Part shown: positions 1 through 4,971 of the stretch, in pieces
Layout of the letters: the number at the start of each line of letters is the position of its first letter
Numbering within the stretch: the first letter of the stretch is position 1
From: Tychonema litorale BBK16
GTDB lineage: Bacteria > Cyanobacteriota > Cyanobacteriia > Cyanobacteriales > Microcoleaceae
Assembly (NCBI RefSeq): GCF_021648855.1
Contig: NZ_JAKJHX010000128.1
Coordinates: 9,579-14,605 of the forward strand
Length of the DNA: 5,027 bases
Reading direction: 5' to 3'
The notes under the pieces: generated by a model
What the model was told of the DNA's origin: nothing
The model's database searches: none
Seen by the model: only the letters and a program-made list of their open reading frames with translations
Made by a program: the position numbers and the translations under genes

Positions 1-19
1 ATGAATTGCCCCTACTTTA

Positions 20-35
20 AATTTCGGAGGAAATT
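20..35 (-). repeat. Small AT-rich inverted repeat after the downstream glycosyltransferase
   Basis: AATTTC (20-25), a GGAG loop and GAAATT (30-35) make the same 6-bp stem as at 1206-1220. It lies 26 nt beyond the TAA stop. The rest of 1-61 has no gene I can support. Confidence 0.35.
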
Positions 36-61
36 CATACTCCAAATCAGCAACGCCGATA

Positions 62-1006
62 TTACTTCCCCGTCAACTGCCGAAACTTCTTCTTAAACTT
101 ATTCTTATACACATAGATCGATCGCTGCAAATCCTCAACTTGCAATAACATTTCGGCCGCTAAACCAGTGCGATTCCAAACATCTTCTTGACATTTGCGA
201 CGACAAAAATTCATCGGTTCTGAGTAAACTTGAGATGTCGATAAAGTCGGTTTCGGGCCACACCAGTGAATGACTGTAGCTGCTGTGCGATCGCCCCCAG
301 GCCCCTTTTCCTCAATCGGAAACTGCTTTCTCAGCAAATCCTGGTCAAAATCCGGCACCAACAACTGCATATTCACATTCTGCACCCGCAGTTTGCCCTC
401 TTGAGCGGCGCGGAAGACCATCAGGTTAAAAAAGCCCATGTCTCCATACTTAAATATCTCTGGATGTTCATCATTAAAATCTAGAATCTTTCTATACTCT
501 TCTAAGCTGAAAACACCTCGCTTCCCAAAGAATGTGCCTGGACAGACATAGCGAGAGCGATAGTCTTGCCAACGAAAATCTGGAAAATACTTTTCGACTC
601 CGGGAATGTCAAAGAAAAATTCCCTGACATCGGCATCCGAGTAATCGTAACAAGGCTGGTCAATAATAAAGTCGAAGTCTTGAAAATTAGCCAATTTGAG
701 GACATCTCCCCAAACAATTGTATCTGCATCCATCACGAGAAAATTTTGCCAAGGACTTTCCCAAAAGGGAATCATATGACTTTTCCCCCAACCAAAGCTT
801 CTTTTTCTCAGAAGTGGCTCTGAGACGCTATCGTGATTAATGACGCGCACTCCGTAAACTTTTTCCAAAGCACTCACAGAAAACGTACCGTCAATCAACA
901 GACAAATCGGAACATCTCCCAGGAAATATCGGATGCTAGCACAGCAACCCTTTGCAAACAAATAATCTTGGTCGCAGCAAGCAATAATAACACCAAAATC
1001 TTCCAT
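62..1006 (-). CDS. GT-A fold glycosyltransferase, GT8-like (downstream paralogue)
   Basis: A 314-residue soluble protein, probably a cytoplasmic nucleotide-sugar-dependent glycosyltransferase. Residues 4-40 form the first beta-strand and nucleotide-binding start of a GT-A fold (FGVIIACCDQDYL, then VPICLLIDG). A DxD metal/sugar-nucleotide motif lies at D93-A-D95 inside VMDADTIVWGD. A C-terminal H247-WCGPKP resembles the HxxGxxKP motif of GT8 enzymes, one residue shorter. No signal peptide or membrane segment is visible. The tail (about 300-310) is strongly basic (KNKFKKKFRQ) and could aid membrane association, which is inference. The start is set by GAGG at 1011-1014, 4 nt before ATG, and by the MEDFG beginning shared with the paralogue. 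It is 84% identical (264 of 313 aligned residues, no gaps) to the gene at 1235-2176, and its last ~91 codons are identical in DNA. Donor, acceptor and pathway cannot be told; a surface polysaccharide is a guess. A GT-A family other than GT8 is possible. Confidence 0.85.
   Translation of the reverse strand: MEDFGVIIACCDQDYLFAKGCCASIRYFLGDVPICLLIDGTFSVSALEKVYGVRVINHDSVSEPLLRKRSFGWGKSHMIPFWESPWQNFLVMDADTIVWGDVLKLANFQDFDFIIDQPCYDYSDADVREFFFDIPGVEKYFPDFRWQDYRSRYVCPGTFFGKRGVFSLEEYRKILDFNDEHPEIFKYGDMGFFNLMVFRAAQEGKLRVQNVNMQLLVPDFDQDLLRKQFPIEEKGPGGDRTAATVIHWCGPKPTLSTSQVYSEPMNFCRRKCQEDVWNRTGLAAEMLLQVEDLQRSIYVYKNKFKKKFRQLTGK
98..372. repeat. 275-bp exact direct repeat, copy 1 (within glycosyltransferase 62-1006)
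   Basis: Base-for-base identical to 1268-1542 by direct comparison. The flanking differences are at 97 (A versus G) on the left and 373 (T versus C) on the right. It covers the last ~91 codons up to a few residues before the stop. The adjoining coding sequence is far more diverged: 26 differences in 373-480. Confidence 0.95.
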
Positions 1007-1010
1007 AAAA

Positions 1011-1014
1011 CCTC
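1011..1014 (-). promoter_or_regulatory. Ribosome-binding site of the 62-1006 glycosyltransferase
   Basis: On the minus strand GAGG stands 4 nt before the ATG (1004-1006) and supports that start codon. Confidence 0.6.
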
Positions 1015-1023
1015 ACTTTTTCA

Positions 1024-1051
1024 CTAATACCAGTTACCCAAAATAATCCAA
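1024..1051 (-). promoter_or_regulatory. Weak promoter-like pair before the downstream glycosyltransferase
   Basis: On the minus strand TTGGAT (1051-1046) and TATTAG (1029-1024, preceded by TGG) are 16 bp apart. This would give an 11-nt leader. Both hexamers match only 4 of 6 consensus bases. The gene may instead be read through from the upstream copy, since no strong terminator separates them. Confidence 0.15.
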
Positions 1052-1205
1052 GTGTAGCCAAGCTCCAAACATTTATGTCATCAGTTACTCCCAATTCTTT
1101 ATTGACGGTGCGCTCTTGAATTAACTTTCCTTTGGGTTCGGCTGCCTCAGAATGATTAACTTACTCATACAGCGATTCTAGCGTACTCGTTGAGTAGATT
1201 TAGGA

Positions 1206-1220
1206 AATTTCAGGGAAATT
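1206..1220 (-). repeat. Small AT-rich inverted repeat after the upstream glycosyltransferase
   Basis: AATTTC (1206-1211) and GAAATT (1215-1220) form a 6-bp stem with a 3-nt loop, 14 nt beyond the TAG stop. There is no T-run, so it is at best a weak terminator or a processing/stability hairpin. The same stem sequence occurs after the second glycosyltransferase. Confidence 0.35.
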
Positions 1221-1234
1221 GTTCTAAACACTAT

Positions 1235-2176
1235 CTACCCTGCCAACTGGCGAAACTTCTTCTTAAGCTTATTCTTATACACATAGATCGATCGCTGCAA
1301 ATCCTCAACTTGCAATAACATTTCGGCCGCTAAACCAGTGCGATTCCAAACATCTTCTTGACATTTGCGACGACAAAAATTCATCGGTTCTGAGTAAACT
1401 TGAGATGTCGATAAAGTCGGTTTCGGGCCACACCAGTGAATGACTGTAGCTGCTGTGCGATCGCCCCCAGGCCCCTTTTCCTCAATCGGAAACTGCTTTC
1501 TCAGCAAATCCTGGTCAAAATCCGGCACCAACAACTGCATATCCACATTCTGCACTCGCAGCCTGTTTTCCTGGGCCGCCCGGAAAATCATAAAGTTCAA
1601 AAATCCCATTTCTCCGTACTTAAATATCCCCGGATGTGCTGCCGTAAAATCTAAAATCTCCACATATTCTTCTAAACTAAAAATATTCCGTTTGGCAAAG
1701 AAAGTACCAGTACAAAAATAATTTGATTGAGCTTTTTGCCAAAAGAAATCGGGGAAATACTTTTCCACTCCAGGAATGTCAAAGAAAAATTTTCCGACAT
1801 CTGCATCGGAGTTTTCGTGACAAGGTTGGTCTATAGTAAAATCAAATTCCTGAAAATTAGCATATTTGAGAACATCGCCCCAAACGATCGTATCTGCATC
1901 CAACATCAGGAAATTTGACCAAGGACTCTCCCAGAAAGCAATCATTTTGGTTTTGCCCCAGCCAAAACTTCTTTTCCTGAGAACTTCCGAAGTGACGTTG
2001 GTGCGATCGATCACTCGCACTCCATAGGACTTTTCCAAAGCACTTACAGAAAATGTGCCATCAATCAACAGACAAATCGGCACATCTCCCAGGAAATATC
2101 TGATGCTAGCACAGCAACCTTTGGCAAACAGATAGTCTTGGTCGCAGCAGGCAATAATGATACCGAAATCTTCCAT
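1235..2176 (-). CDS. GT-A fold glycosyltransferase, GT8-like (upstream paralogue)
   Basis: A 313-residue tandem paralogue of the gene at 62-1006, aligning at a constant offset of 1170 bp with no indel. It keeps the same landmarks: an N-terminal strand FGIIIACCDQDYL, DxD at D93-A-D95 (MLDADTIVWGD) and H247-WCGPKP near the C-terminus, so both copies look catalytically intact. Most differences fall in residues 50-212, above all 57-64, 119-129, 145-155 and 164-180. This is the part that would hold the acceptor pocket in a GT-A enzyme, so the copies may differ in acceptor use (inference). It ends in TAG after LAG, one residue shorter than its partner. AGAGG at 2181-2185 lies 4 nt before the ATG. 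A MITE-like element ends 22 bp upstream of the start codon, so any promoter is inside or beyond it. The 228-bp gap to the second copy leaves operon status open. Confidence 0.85.
   Translation of the reverse strand: MEDFGIIIACCDQDYLFAKGCCASIRYFLGDVPICLLIDGTFSVSALEKSYGVRVIDRTNVTSEVLRKRSFGWGKTKMIAFWESPWSNFLMLDADTIVWGDVLKYANFQEFDFTIDQPCHENSDADVGKFFFDIPGVEKYFPDFFWQKAQSNYFCTGTFFAKRNIFSLEEYVEILDFTAAHPGIFKYGEMGFLNFMIFRAAQENRLRVQNVDMQLLVPDFDQDLLRKQFPIEEKGPGGDRTAATVIHWCGPKPTLSTSQVYSEPMNFCRRKCQEDVWNRTGLAAEMLLQVEDLQRSIYVYKNKLKKKFRQLAG
1268..1542. repeat. 275-bp exact direct repeat, copy 2 (within glycosyltransferase 1235-2176)
   Basis: Second copy of the identical tract, at a constant 1170-bp offset and in the same orientation. 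Direct repeats of this length 1.17 kb apart are also a substrate for deletion, which would leave a single fused glycosyltransferase gene. Confidence 0.95.
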
Positions 2177-2180
2177 AAAT

Positions 2181-2185
2181 CCTCT
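2181..2185 (-). promoter_or_regulatory. Ribosome-binding site of the 1235-2176 glycosyltransferase
   Basis: On the minus strand AGAGG stands 4 nt before the ATG (2174-2176). It lies between the start codon and the MITE-like insertion, so the insertion did not disturb translation initiation. Confidence 0.6.
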
Positions 2186-2194
2186 GCCAGTGAT

Positions 2195-2224
2195 ATATTA
2201 GACATCTCCTAAAATGTCTCTGAA
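2195..2224 (-). promoter_or_regulatory. Possible hybrid promoter for the upstream glycosyltransferase, at the element junction
   Basis: On the minus strand TTCAGA (2224-2219, 4 of 6 to TTGACA) lies inside the MITE-like element. TAATAT (2200-2195) straddles the flanking TA, with an 18-bp spacer. The leader would be only about 12 nt. The match is weak and is listed because any promoter for this gene must involve the element or lie beyond it. Confidence 0.18.
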
Positions 2225-2306
2225 AAACAGGCAAATGTTGCCCTGATCGGAGCATCGTCAAAGGTCAAACGGATGCCTGTTCTACAATAATTGTGGGAGA
2301 TGTCTA
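2199..2306. mobile_element. Candidate 104-bp MITE with TA target duplication (IS630/Tc1-like ends)
   Basis: Terminal inverted repeats GACATCTCC (2201-2209) and GGAGATGTC (2296-2304) are perfect over 9 bp. Each is flanked outside by TA (2199-2200 and 2305-2306), the target duplication typical of IS630/Tc1-type transposition. A second inner inverted pair, AACAGGCA (2226-2233) and TGCCTGTT (2274-2281), lets the whole element fold into a long imperfect stem. An internal hairpin GGCAA-ATG-TTGCC lies at 2230-2242. It is too short to code for a transposase, so it would be non-autonomous. The family assignment is inference from ends and TA flanks. A chance palindrome or a structured regulatory RNA is the alternative. 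Confidence 0.5.
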
Positions 2307-2330
2307 TTGGTACTTAATATTATATCAAAT

Positions 2331-2368
2331 CCTCTCTCCCTCTCCCCTTCTCCCTCTTCTCCCCTTCT
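2331..2368 (+). repeat. 38-nt pure-pyrimidine low-complexity tract
   Basis: Every base from 2331 to 2368 is C or T. It contains two exact copies of TCTCCCCTTCT (2341-2351 and 2358-2368) with a 17-bp period. Tracts of this kind are common between genes of filamentous cyanobacteria. They can adopt triplex (H-DNA) structures and change length by slippage. Confidence 0.8.
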
Positions 2369-2545
2369 ATGACTATAGGCAATCTAGATGCAACAGGGTC
2401 GATCGCTAATTTGTCCTACACGGGAATGTAGTATAGCATACAAGACTTGAGGACGCTTGCGAAAATGTACAAGAATGGCGATCGGGCGATCGGAATTATT
2501 AAAATTACTTATACTATTGGAAATTTTCAGCTTGCAGACACTTAA
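2369..2545 (+). pseudogene. Possible degenerate small ORF split by an in-frame TAG
   Basis: One frame reads 20 codons from ATG at 2369, stops at TAG (2429-2431), then stays open for 37 more codons (SIQDLRTLAKMYKNGDRAI is part of it) to TAA at 2543-2545. The second part has plausible protein composition but no ribosome-binding site at its ATG (2465). The first ATG follows a pyrimidine tract with no Shine-Dalgarno. I recognise no family. It may be a decayed small gene or chance. Confidence 0.15.
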
Positions 2546-2555
2546 GAATATCTCG

Positions 2556-2587
2556 TTGACAAATCTGATCAAAAATTGTGTTAAAAT
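2556..2587 (+). promoter_or_regulatory. Possible second, upstream promoter of the porin gene
   Basis: TTGACA (2556-2561) and TAAAAT (2582-2587, 5 of 6 to TATAAT) are both good hexamers, but the 20-bp spacer is longer than the usual 16-18. If used, it would give a leader of nearly 290 nt that includes the hairpin at 2614-2657. The spacing keeps confidence low. Confidence 0.2.
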
Positions 2588-2613
2588 ATTGCGGTATACC
2601 CGATGATACTAAA

Positions 2614-2657
2614 TTTCACGCAGACATCACAAAACTCAAAAGTTGTCAAGTGTGAAA
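2614..2657 (+). other. Imperfect hairpin in the far upstream leader of the porin
   Basis: TTTCAC (2614-2619) pairs with GTGAAA (2652-2657). Inside these, GACA (2623-2626) pairs with TGTC (2644-2647) across a small asymmetric internal loop. It would only be in an mRNA made from the distal promoter; otherwise it could be an operator-like inverted repeat. Its function is unknown. Confidence 0.2.
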
Positions 2658-2762
2658 TGCTACAAAATCTTAGTGCGTCTATCTGCTTCCATCCGTCTGT
2701 TCTCGACTAATCCGGGAAAGCAGTCCTCAAGCGGAGTTAGCCTTAAGTTAGGGTGAAAAACC

Positions 2763-2791
2763 TTGACAGATGGGCTAAGAAGCAGTAAAAG
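2763..2791 (+). promoter_or_regulatory. Probable sigma70-type promoter of the porin gene
   Basis: A perfect -35 hexamer TTGACA (2763-2768) is followed by a 17-bp spacer and TAAAAG (2786-2791), which matches 4 of 6 bases of TATAAT. Transcription would start near 2798 and give a leader of about 80 nt. That leader contains a small AGCAG/CTGCT hairpin possibility (2826-2830 with 2841-2845) before the ribosome-binding site. No transcript data are available, so this rests on motif and spacing only. Confidence 0.5.
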
Positions 2792-2871
2792 ATATATTGT
2801 GAACAGGCAGAAAAGCGAAAAAACGAGCAGTTGGGACTTGCTGCTAAAGTAAATATAGTGTGTGATGGTGT

Positions 2872-2876
2872 GAGGA
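2872..2876 (+). promoter_or_regulatory. Ribosome-binding site of the porin gene
   Basis: GAGGA is complementary to the 16S anti-SD, with GAGG ending 4 nt before the ATG at 2880. It supports this start. The same GAGG-N4-ATG arrangement precedes both glycosyltransferase genes. Confidence 0.7.
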
Positions 2877-2879
2877 ATA

Positions 2880-4772
2880 ATGAATAAAAGTTTTTGGAAT
2901 TTACTGCTAGTATCCCCGGCCATTCTGGGACTATCGACAGTTACTTGTGGCGGTGCGATCGCTGTAGAAGCTACCGCAACTGCGGTAGTCAACCAGCTAG
3001 CAACAGCTCAGCCATCTGAGTCAATCGCAGCAGCATTAATCACAGAACCAGTCGCAGAAACATTCGCAGCAGCCCCTGTTGCTTCGGAAACTCTGGCAAT
3101 CAACAGCAGCCCTGCAACAGTCGAACTAGATACAAACTCAGCCGCTGTAGCATTACCCCAAGCATCCGACTTGGCAGTGCAAAGCAGCTTGAATGGCGCG
3201 ATCGCCAATACTCAACTCCCAACCGCTGCTAAGGTAGAAGTTGTTGCTCAGACAGCACCAGCAGCAGTCAACATCCCGATCGCTCCTGCCGCTCCTCAAG
3301 CCGTCACAACAGAACAGTCTGGAACCATGTCCCAAGTGACATCGGTATCCCAACTCTCCGACGTGCGGCCAACAGACTGGGCATTCCAAGCCTTGCAATC
3401 CCTAGTCGAACGCTACGGTTGTATCGCAGGTTATCCTGATGGCACCTTCCGTGGCAACCGCGCCCTGACTCGCTACGAATTTGCAGCCGGCCTCAACGCC
3501 TGCTTAGACCAAGTAACTAAGCTAATTAGCTCCTCAACATCTACCTTCGTCACCAAAGATGACTTAGCAGTTCTGCAAAAGCTGCAAGAAGAATTTGCAG
3601 CCGAACTCGCTACCCTGCGCGGACGAGTAGATGCTCTAGAAGCCCGCACCGCAGAACTCGAAGCCAACCAATTCTCCACCACCACCAAGTTGAGAGGAGA
3701 AGTCATCTTTACGGCTAGCGACAGTTTTGGAAATGGTGTAAAGCATCACGACGACAAAACGTCTACCACCTTCGGCTACCGAGTGCGGTTGAACTTCGAC
3801 ACCAGCTTCACCGGCAAAGACTTGCTCAGAACCCGCTTGCAAGCTGCCAACCTCCCCAACTATGGTGATGCCACTGCCGCTGGCACCAACATGGCTCGCC
3901 TCGGTGTTGACGGTGGCAATGCCGATGCCAACGCATTCAAACTAGATAAGGTGTTCTACCGTTTCCCAGTAGGTAACGCGACAGTCTGGTTGGGACCAAA
4001 AGGATTGAATCTTGATGATATTGCTCCTCTAACTACTCCCTTTGGAGATGGTGGTACCGGTTCTATCTCCAGATTTGGACGTTACAACCCAGCAATCTTC
4101 CGTGGTCCTGAAGGAGCTGGTGCTGCTGTGAATTACAGCTTGGGCAACAGTTTGAAAGCCACAGTCGGCTATCTGGCCTCCGACAACGACGCTCCCAACC
4201 CTATCAGTGGTAGAGGCGTTTTTGATGGTTCCTTCAGCGCGATCGGTCAACTCAACCTGTCTCTAGGCAAAGCGTTTGATGTTGGCGCGAGTTATGTTCG
4301 GAAATACAATCGGACTGGCGATGTAGGCATCATGGGTAGCACCGGTAGTTCCTTGGCTAACCGCCCCTTCGGTCAAGCAGGCACTGGATCGGACAACTTT
4401 GGTGTACAAGTTAACTTCAAACCAAGCAGCCGCTTTCAGATTGGCGGTTGGTACGGTTACACCAAGGCTGAGCAACTGCGGAATTCCAACAGAGATGCTA
4501 CCATCCAAAACGCTGCTTTGACCTTGGCTTTACCTGACTTTGGTCGTAAAGGCAATCTCCTCGGCTTCGTCTTCGGTGTACCACCAAAAGTTACTTCCAG
4601 CGATGCAGCCAAAGATAAGGACACTTCTTATCACCTAGAAGGTTTCTATCGCTTCCAAGTCAATGACTTTATCTCCGTGACACCGGGCGTTTACATGATT
4701 ATGAACCCCGAACACAACAACAAAAATGATGATATCTGGGTAGGAGTCCTGCGGACAACCTTTAGTTTCTAA
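2880..4772 (+). CDS. SLH-domain OprB-type outer-membrane porin (cyanobacterial iron-uptake/somA-like porin)
   Basis: A 630-residue major outer-membrane channel of the cyanobacterial SLH-OprB family. In order: a signal peptide (residues 1-28, hydrophobic core LLLVSPAILGL, probable cleavage after AIA at 26-28); an Ala/Thr/Pro/Val-rich linker (about 29-150, 32 Ala); one SLH domain (about 158-212, with SDVRPTDWAFQAL, GYPDGTF and LTRYEFAAGLN); a charged coiled coil (about 224-264, LQKLQEEFAAELATLRGRV then ALEARTAELEA); and a beta-barrel (about 268-630) with alternating strands, ending in TTFSF. The terminal Phe is the usual outer-membrane assembly signal. In this family the SLH domain binds the peptidoglycan-linked polysaccharide, and the barrel passes small solutes or ions; some members are implicated in iron uptake. 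The substrate here is not readable. The start is fixed by the signal peptide and by GAGG at 2872-2875, 4 nt before ATG. It is probably monocistronic, with a good promoter at 2763-2791 and a strong terminator 20 nt after the stop. The linker is longer than I expect for this family. Confidence 0.95.
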   Translation: MNKSFWNLLLVSPAILGLSTVTCGGAIAVEATATAVVNQLATAQPSESIAAALITEPVAETFAAAPVASETLAINSSPATVELDTNSAAVALPQASDLAVQSSLNGAIANTQLPTAAKVEVVAQTAPAAVNIPIAPAAPQAVTTEQSGTMSQVTSVSQLSDVRPTDWAFQALQSLVERYGCIAGYPDGTFRGNRALTRYEFAAGLNACLDQVTKLISSSTSTFVTKDDLAVLQKLQEEFAAELATLRGRVDALEARTAELEANQFSTTTKLRGEVIFTASDSFGNGVKHHDDKTSTTFGYRVRLNFDTSFTGKDLLRTRLQAANLPNYGDATAAGTNMARLGVDGGNADANAFKLDKVFYRFPVGNATVWLGPKGLNLDDIAPLTTPFGDGGTGSISRFGRYNPAIFRGPEGAGAAVNYSLGNSLKATVGYLASDNDAPNPISGRGVFDGSFSAIGQLNLSLGKAFDVGASYVRKYNRTGDVGIMGSTGSSLANRPFGQAGTGSDNFGVQVNFKPSSRFQIGGWYGYTKAEQLRNSNRDATIQNAALTLALPDFGRKGNLLGFVFGVPPKVTSSDAAKDKDTSYHLEGFYRFQVNDFISVTPGVYMIMNPEHNNKNDDIWVGVLRTTFSF

Positions 4773-4791
4773 GGTTTCCTGATATCTAGTT

Positions 4792-4830
4792 AAAAGAAAA
4801 AGCGGCAGTCATCTGCCGCTTTTTCTTTTT
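4792..4830 (+). terminator. Strong intrinsic terminator of the porin gene, probably bidirectional
   Basis: A perfect 17-bp stem: left arm 4792-4808 ending GCGGCAG, loop TCAT (4809-4812), right arm 4813-4829 starting CTGCCGC. The 3' side runs into TTTTTCTTTTT. The A-rich left flank gives the mirror-image T-run on the minus strand, so it should also stop leftward transcription. It begins 20 nt after the porin stop codon. Confidence 0.95.
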
Positions 4831-4881
4831 GGGGATGGGGAATTGGGGATGGGGAATTGGGAATTGGGAGTTGGGAATTGG
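4831..4881 (+). repeat. Short tandem repeat array (GGGGATGGGGAATT and GGGAATT units)
   Basis: Two perfect 14-bp units GGGGATGGGGAATT (4831-4844, 4845-4858) are followed by heptamers GGGAATT (4859-4865), GGGAGTT (4866-4872) and GGGAATT (4873-4879). It resembles the short tandemly repeated repetitive (STRR) heptamer arrays known in cyanobacteria. It starts directly after the terminator T-run. G-runs of 3-4 every 6-8 bases would also permit a G-quadruplex. Confidence 0.85.
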
Positions 4882-4971
4882 TAAATAGATTAATAGAGAC
4901 TGTTGGCGAATTCACAGAAGGTTTCACCCTCACCTCTGAAAGCAGAACTCGTGGTGTTTCTGTTATAGATT

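Larger units (their letters stand above)
1007..1234. other. Intergenic region between the two glycosyltransferase genes
   Basis: It holds the GAGG site of the downstream gene, a weak promoter-like pair (1024-1051), a 5-bp hairpin TACTC/GAGTA (1184-1196) with no T-run, and the AATTTC/GAAATT hairpin (1206-1220). It shows no similarity to the DNA upstream of the other copy beyond about 10 bases before the start codon. On the minus strand one frame is open without ATG from 1160 into the downstream gene; I do not call it a gene. Confidence 0.5.
2177..2879. other. 703-bp divergent intergenic region
   Basis: In order: the ribosome-binding site of the leftward glycosyltransferase (2181-2185), a MITE-like element (2199-2306), a short AT-rich stretch, a pure-pyrimidine tract (2331-2368), a TAG-interrupted short frame (2369-2545), a possible distal porin promoter (2556-2587), an imperfect hairpin (2614-2657), a probable porin promoter (2763-2791) and its roughly 80-nt leader. 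I see no tRNA, rRNA or CRISPR here. Confidence 0.6.

Noticed and set aside
1..96. Plus-strand frame starting with ATG at base 1, and a minus-strand open frame through 1-61
   Set aside because: The plus frame is 31 codons, antisense to the glycosyltransferase end, with no visible start signal because the window begins there. The minus frame lacks an ATG and ribosome-binding site and is cut by the window edge.
266..484. Plus-strand 72-codon frame and its copy at 1436-1654
   Set aside because: Antisense shadows of the two glycosyltransferases. They are alike only because the genes beneath are duplicates, and their identity follows the conversion tract.
1184..1196. TACTC-GTT-GAGTA hairpin as a terminator between the glycosyltransferases
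   Set aside because: Only a 5-bp stem and no T-run on the minus strand, so it is not a credible intrinsic terminator.
2201..2304. Reading the inverted repeats as a CRISPR or tRNA-like structure
   Set aside because: There is no repeat-spacer periodicity and no cloverleaf; only nested inverted repeats with TA flanks.
2428..2441. GTA-N8-TAC match to the NtcA nitrogen-regulator site
   Set aside because: Only six fixed bases, expected about once by chance in 5 kb, and no -10 box stands at the proper distance after it.
2660..2992. Minus-strand 110-codon frame overlapping the porin start and leader
   Set aside because: No ribosome-binding site; it overlaps the signal-peptide coding region and promoter of the well-supported porin gene.
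3153..3398. Several minus-strand frames inside the porin gene
   Set aside because: They are frame shadows of a highly codon-biased gene with no start signals of their own.
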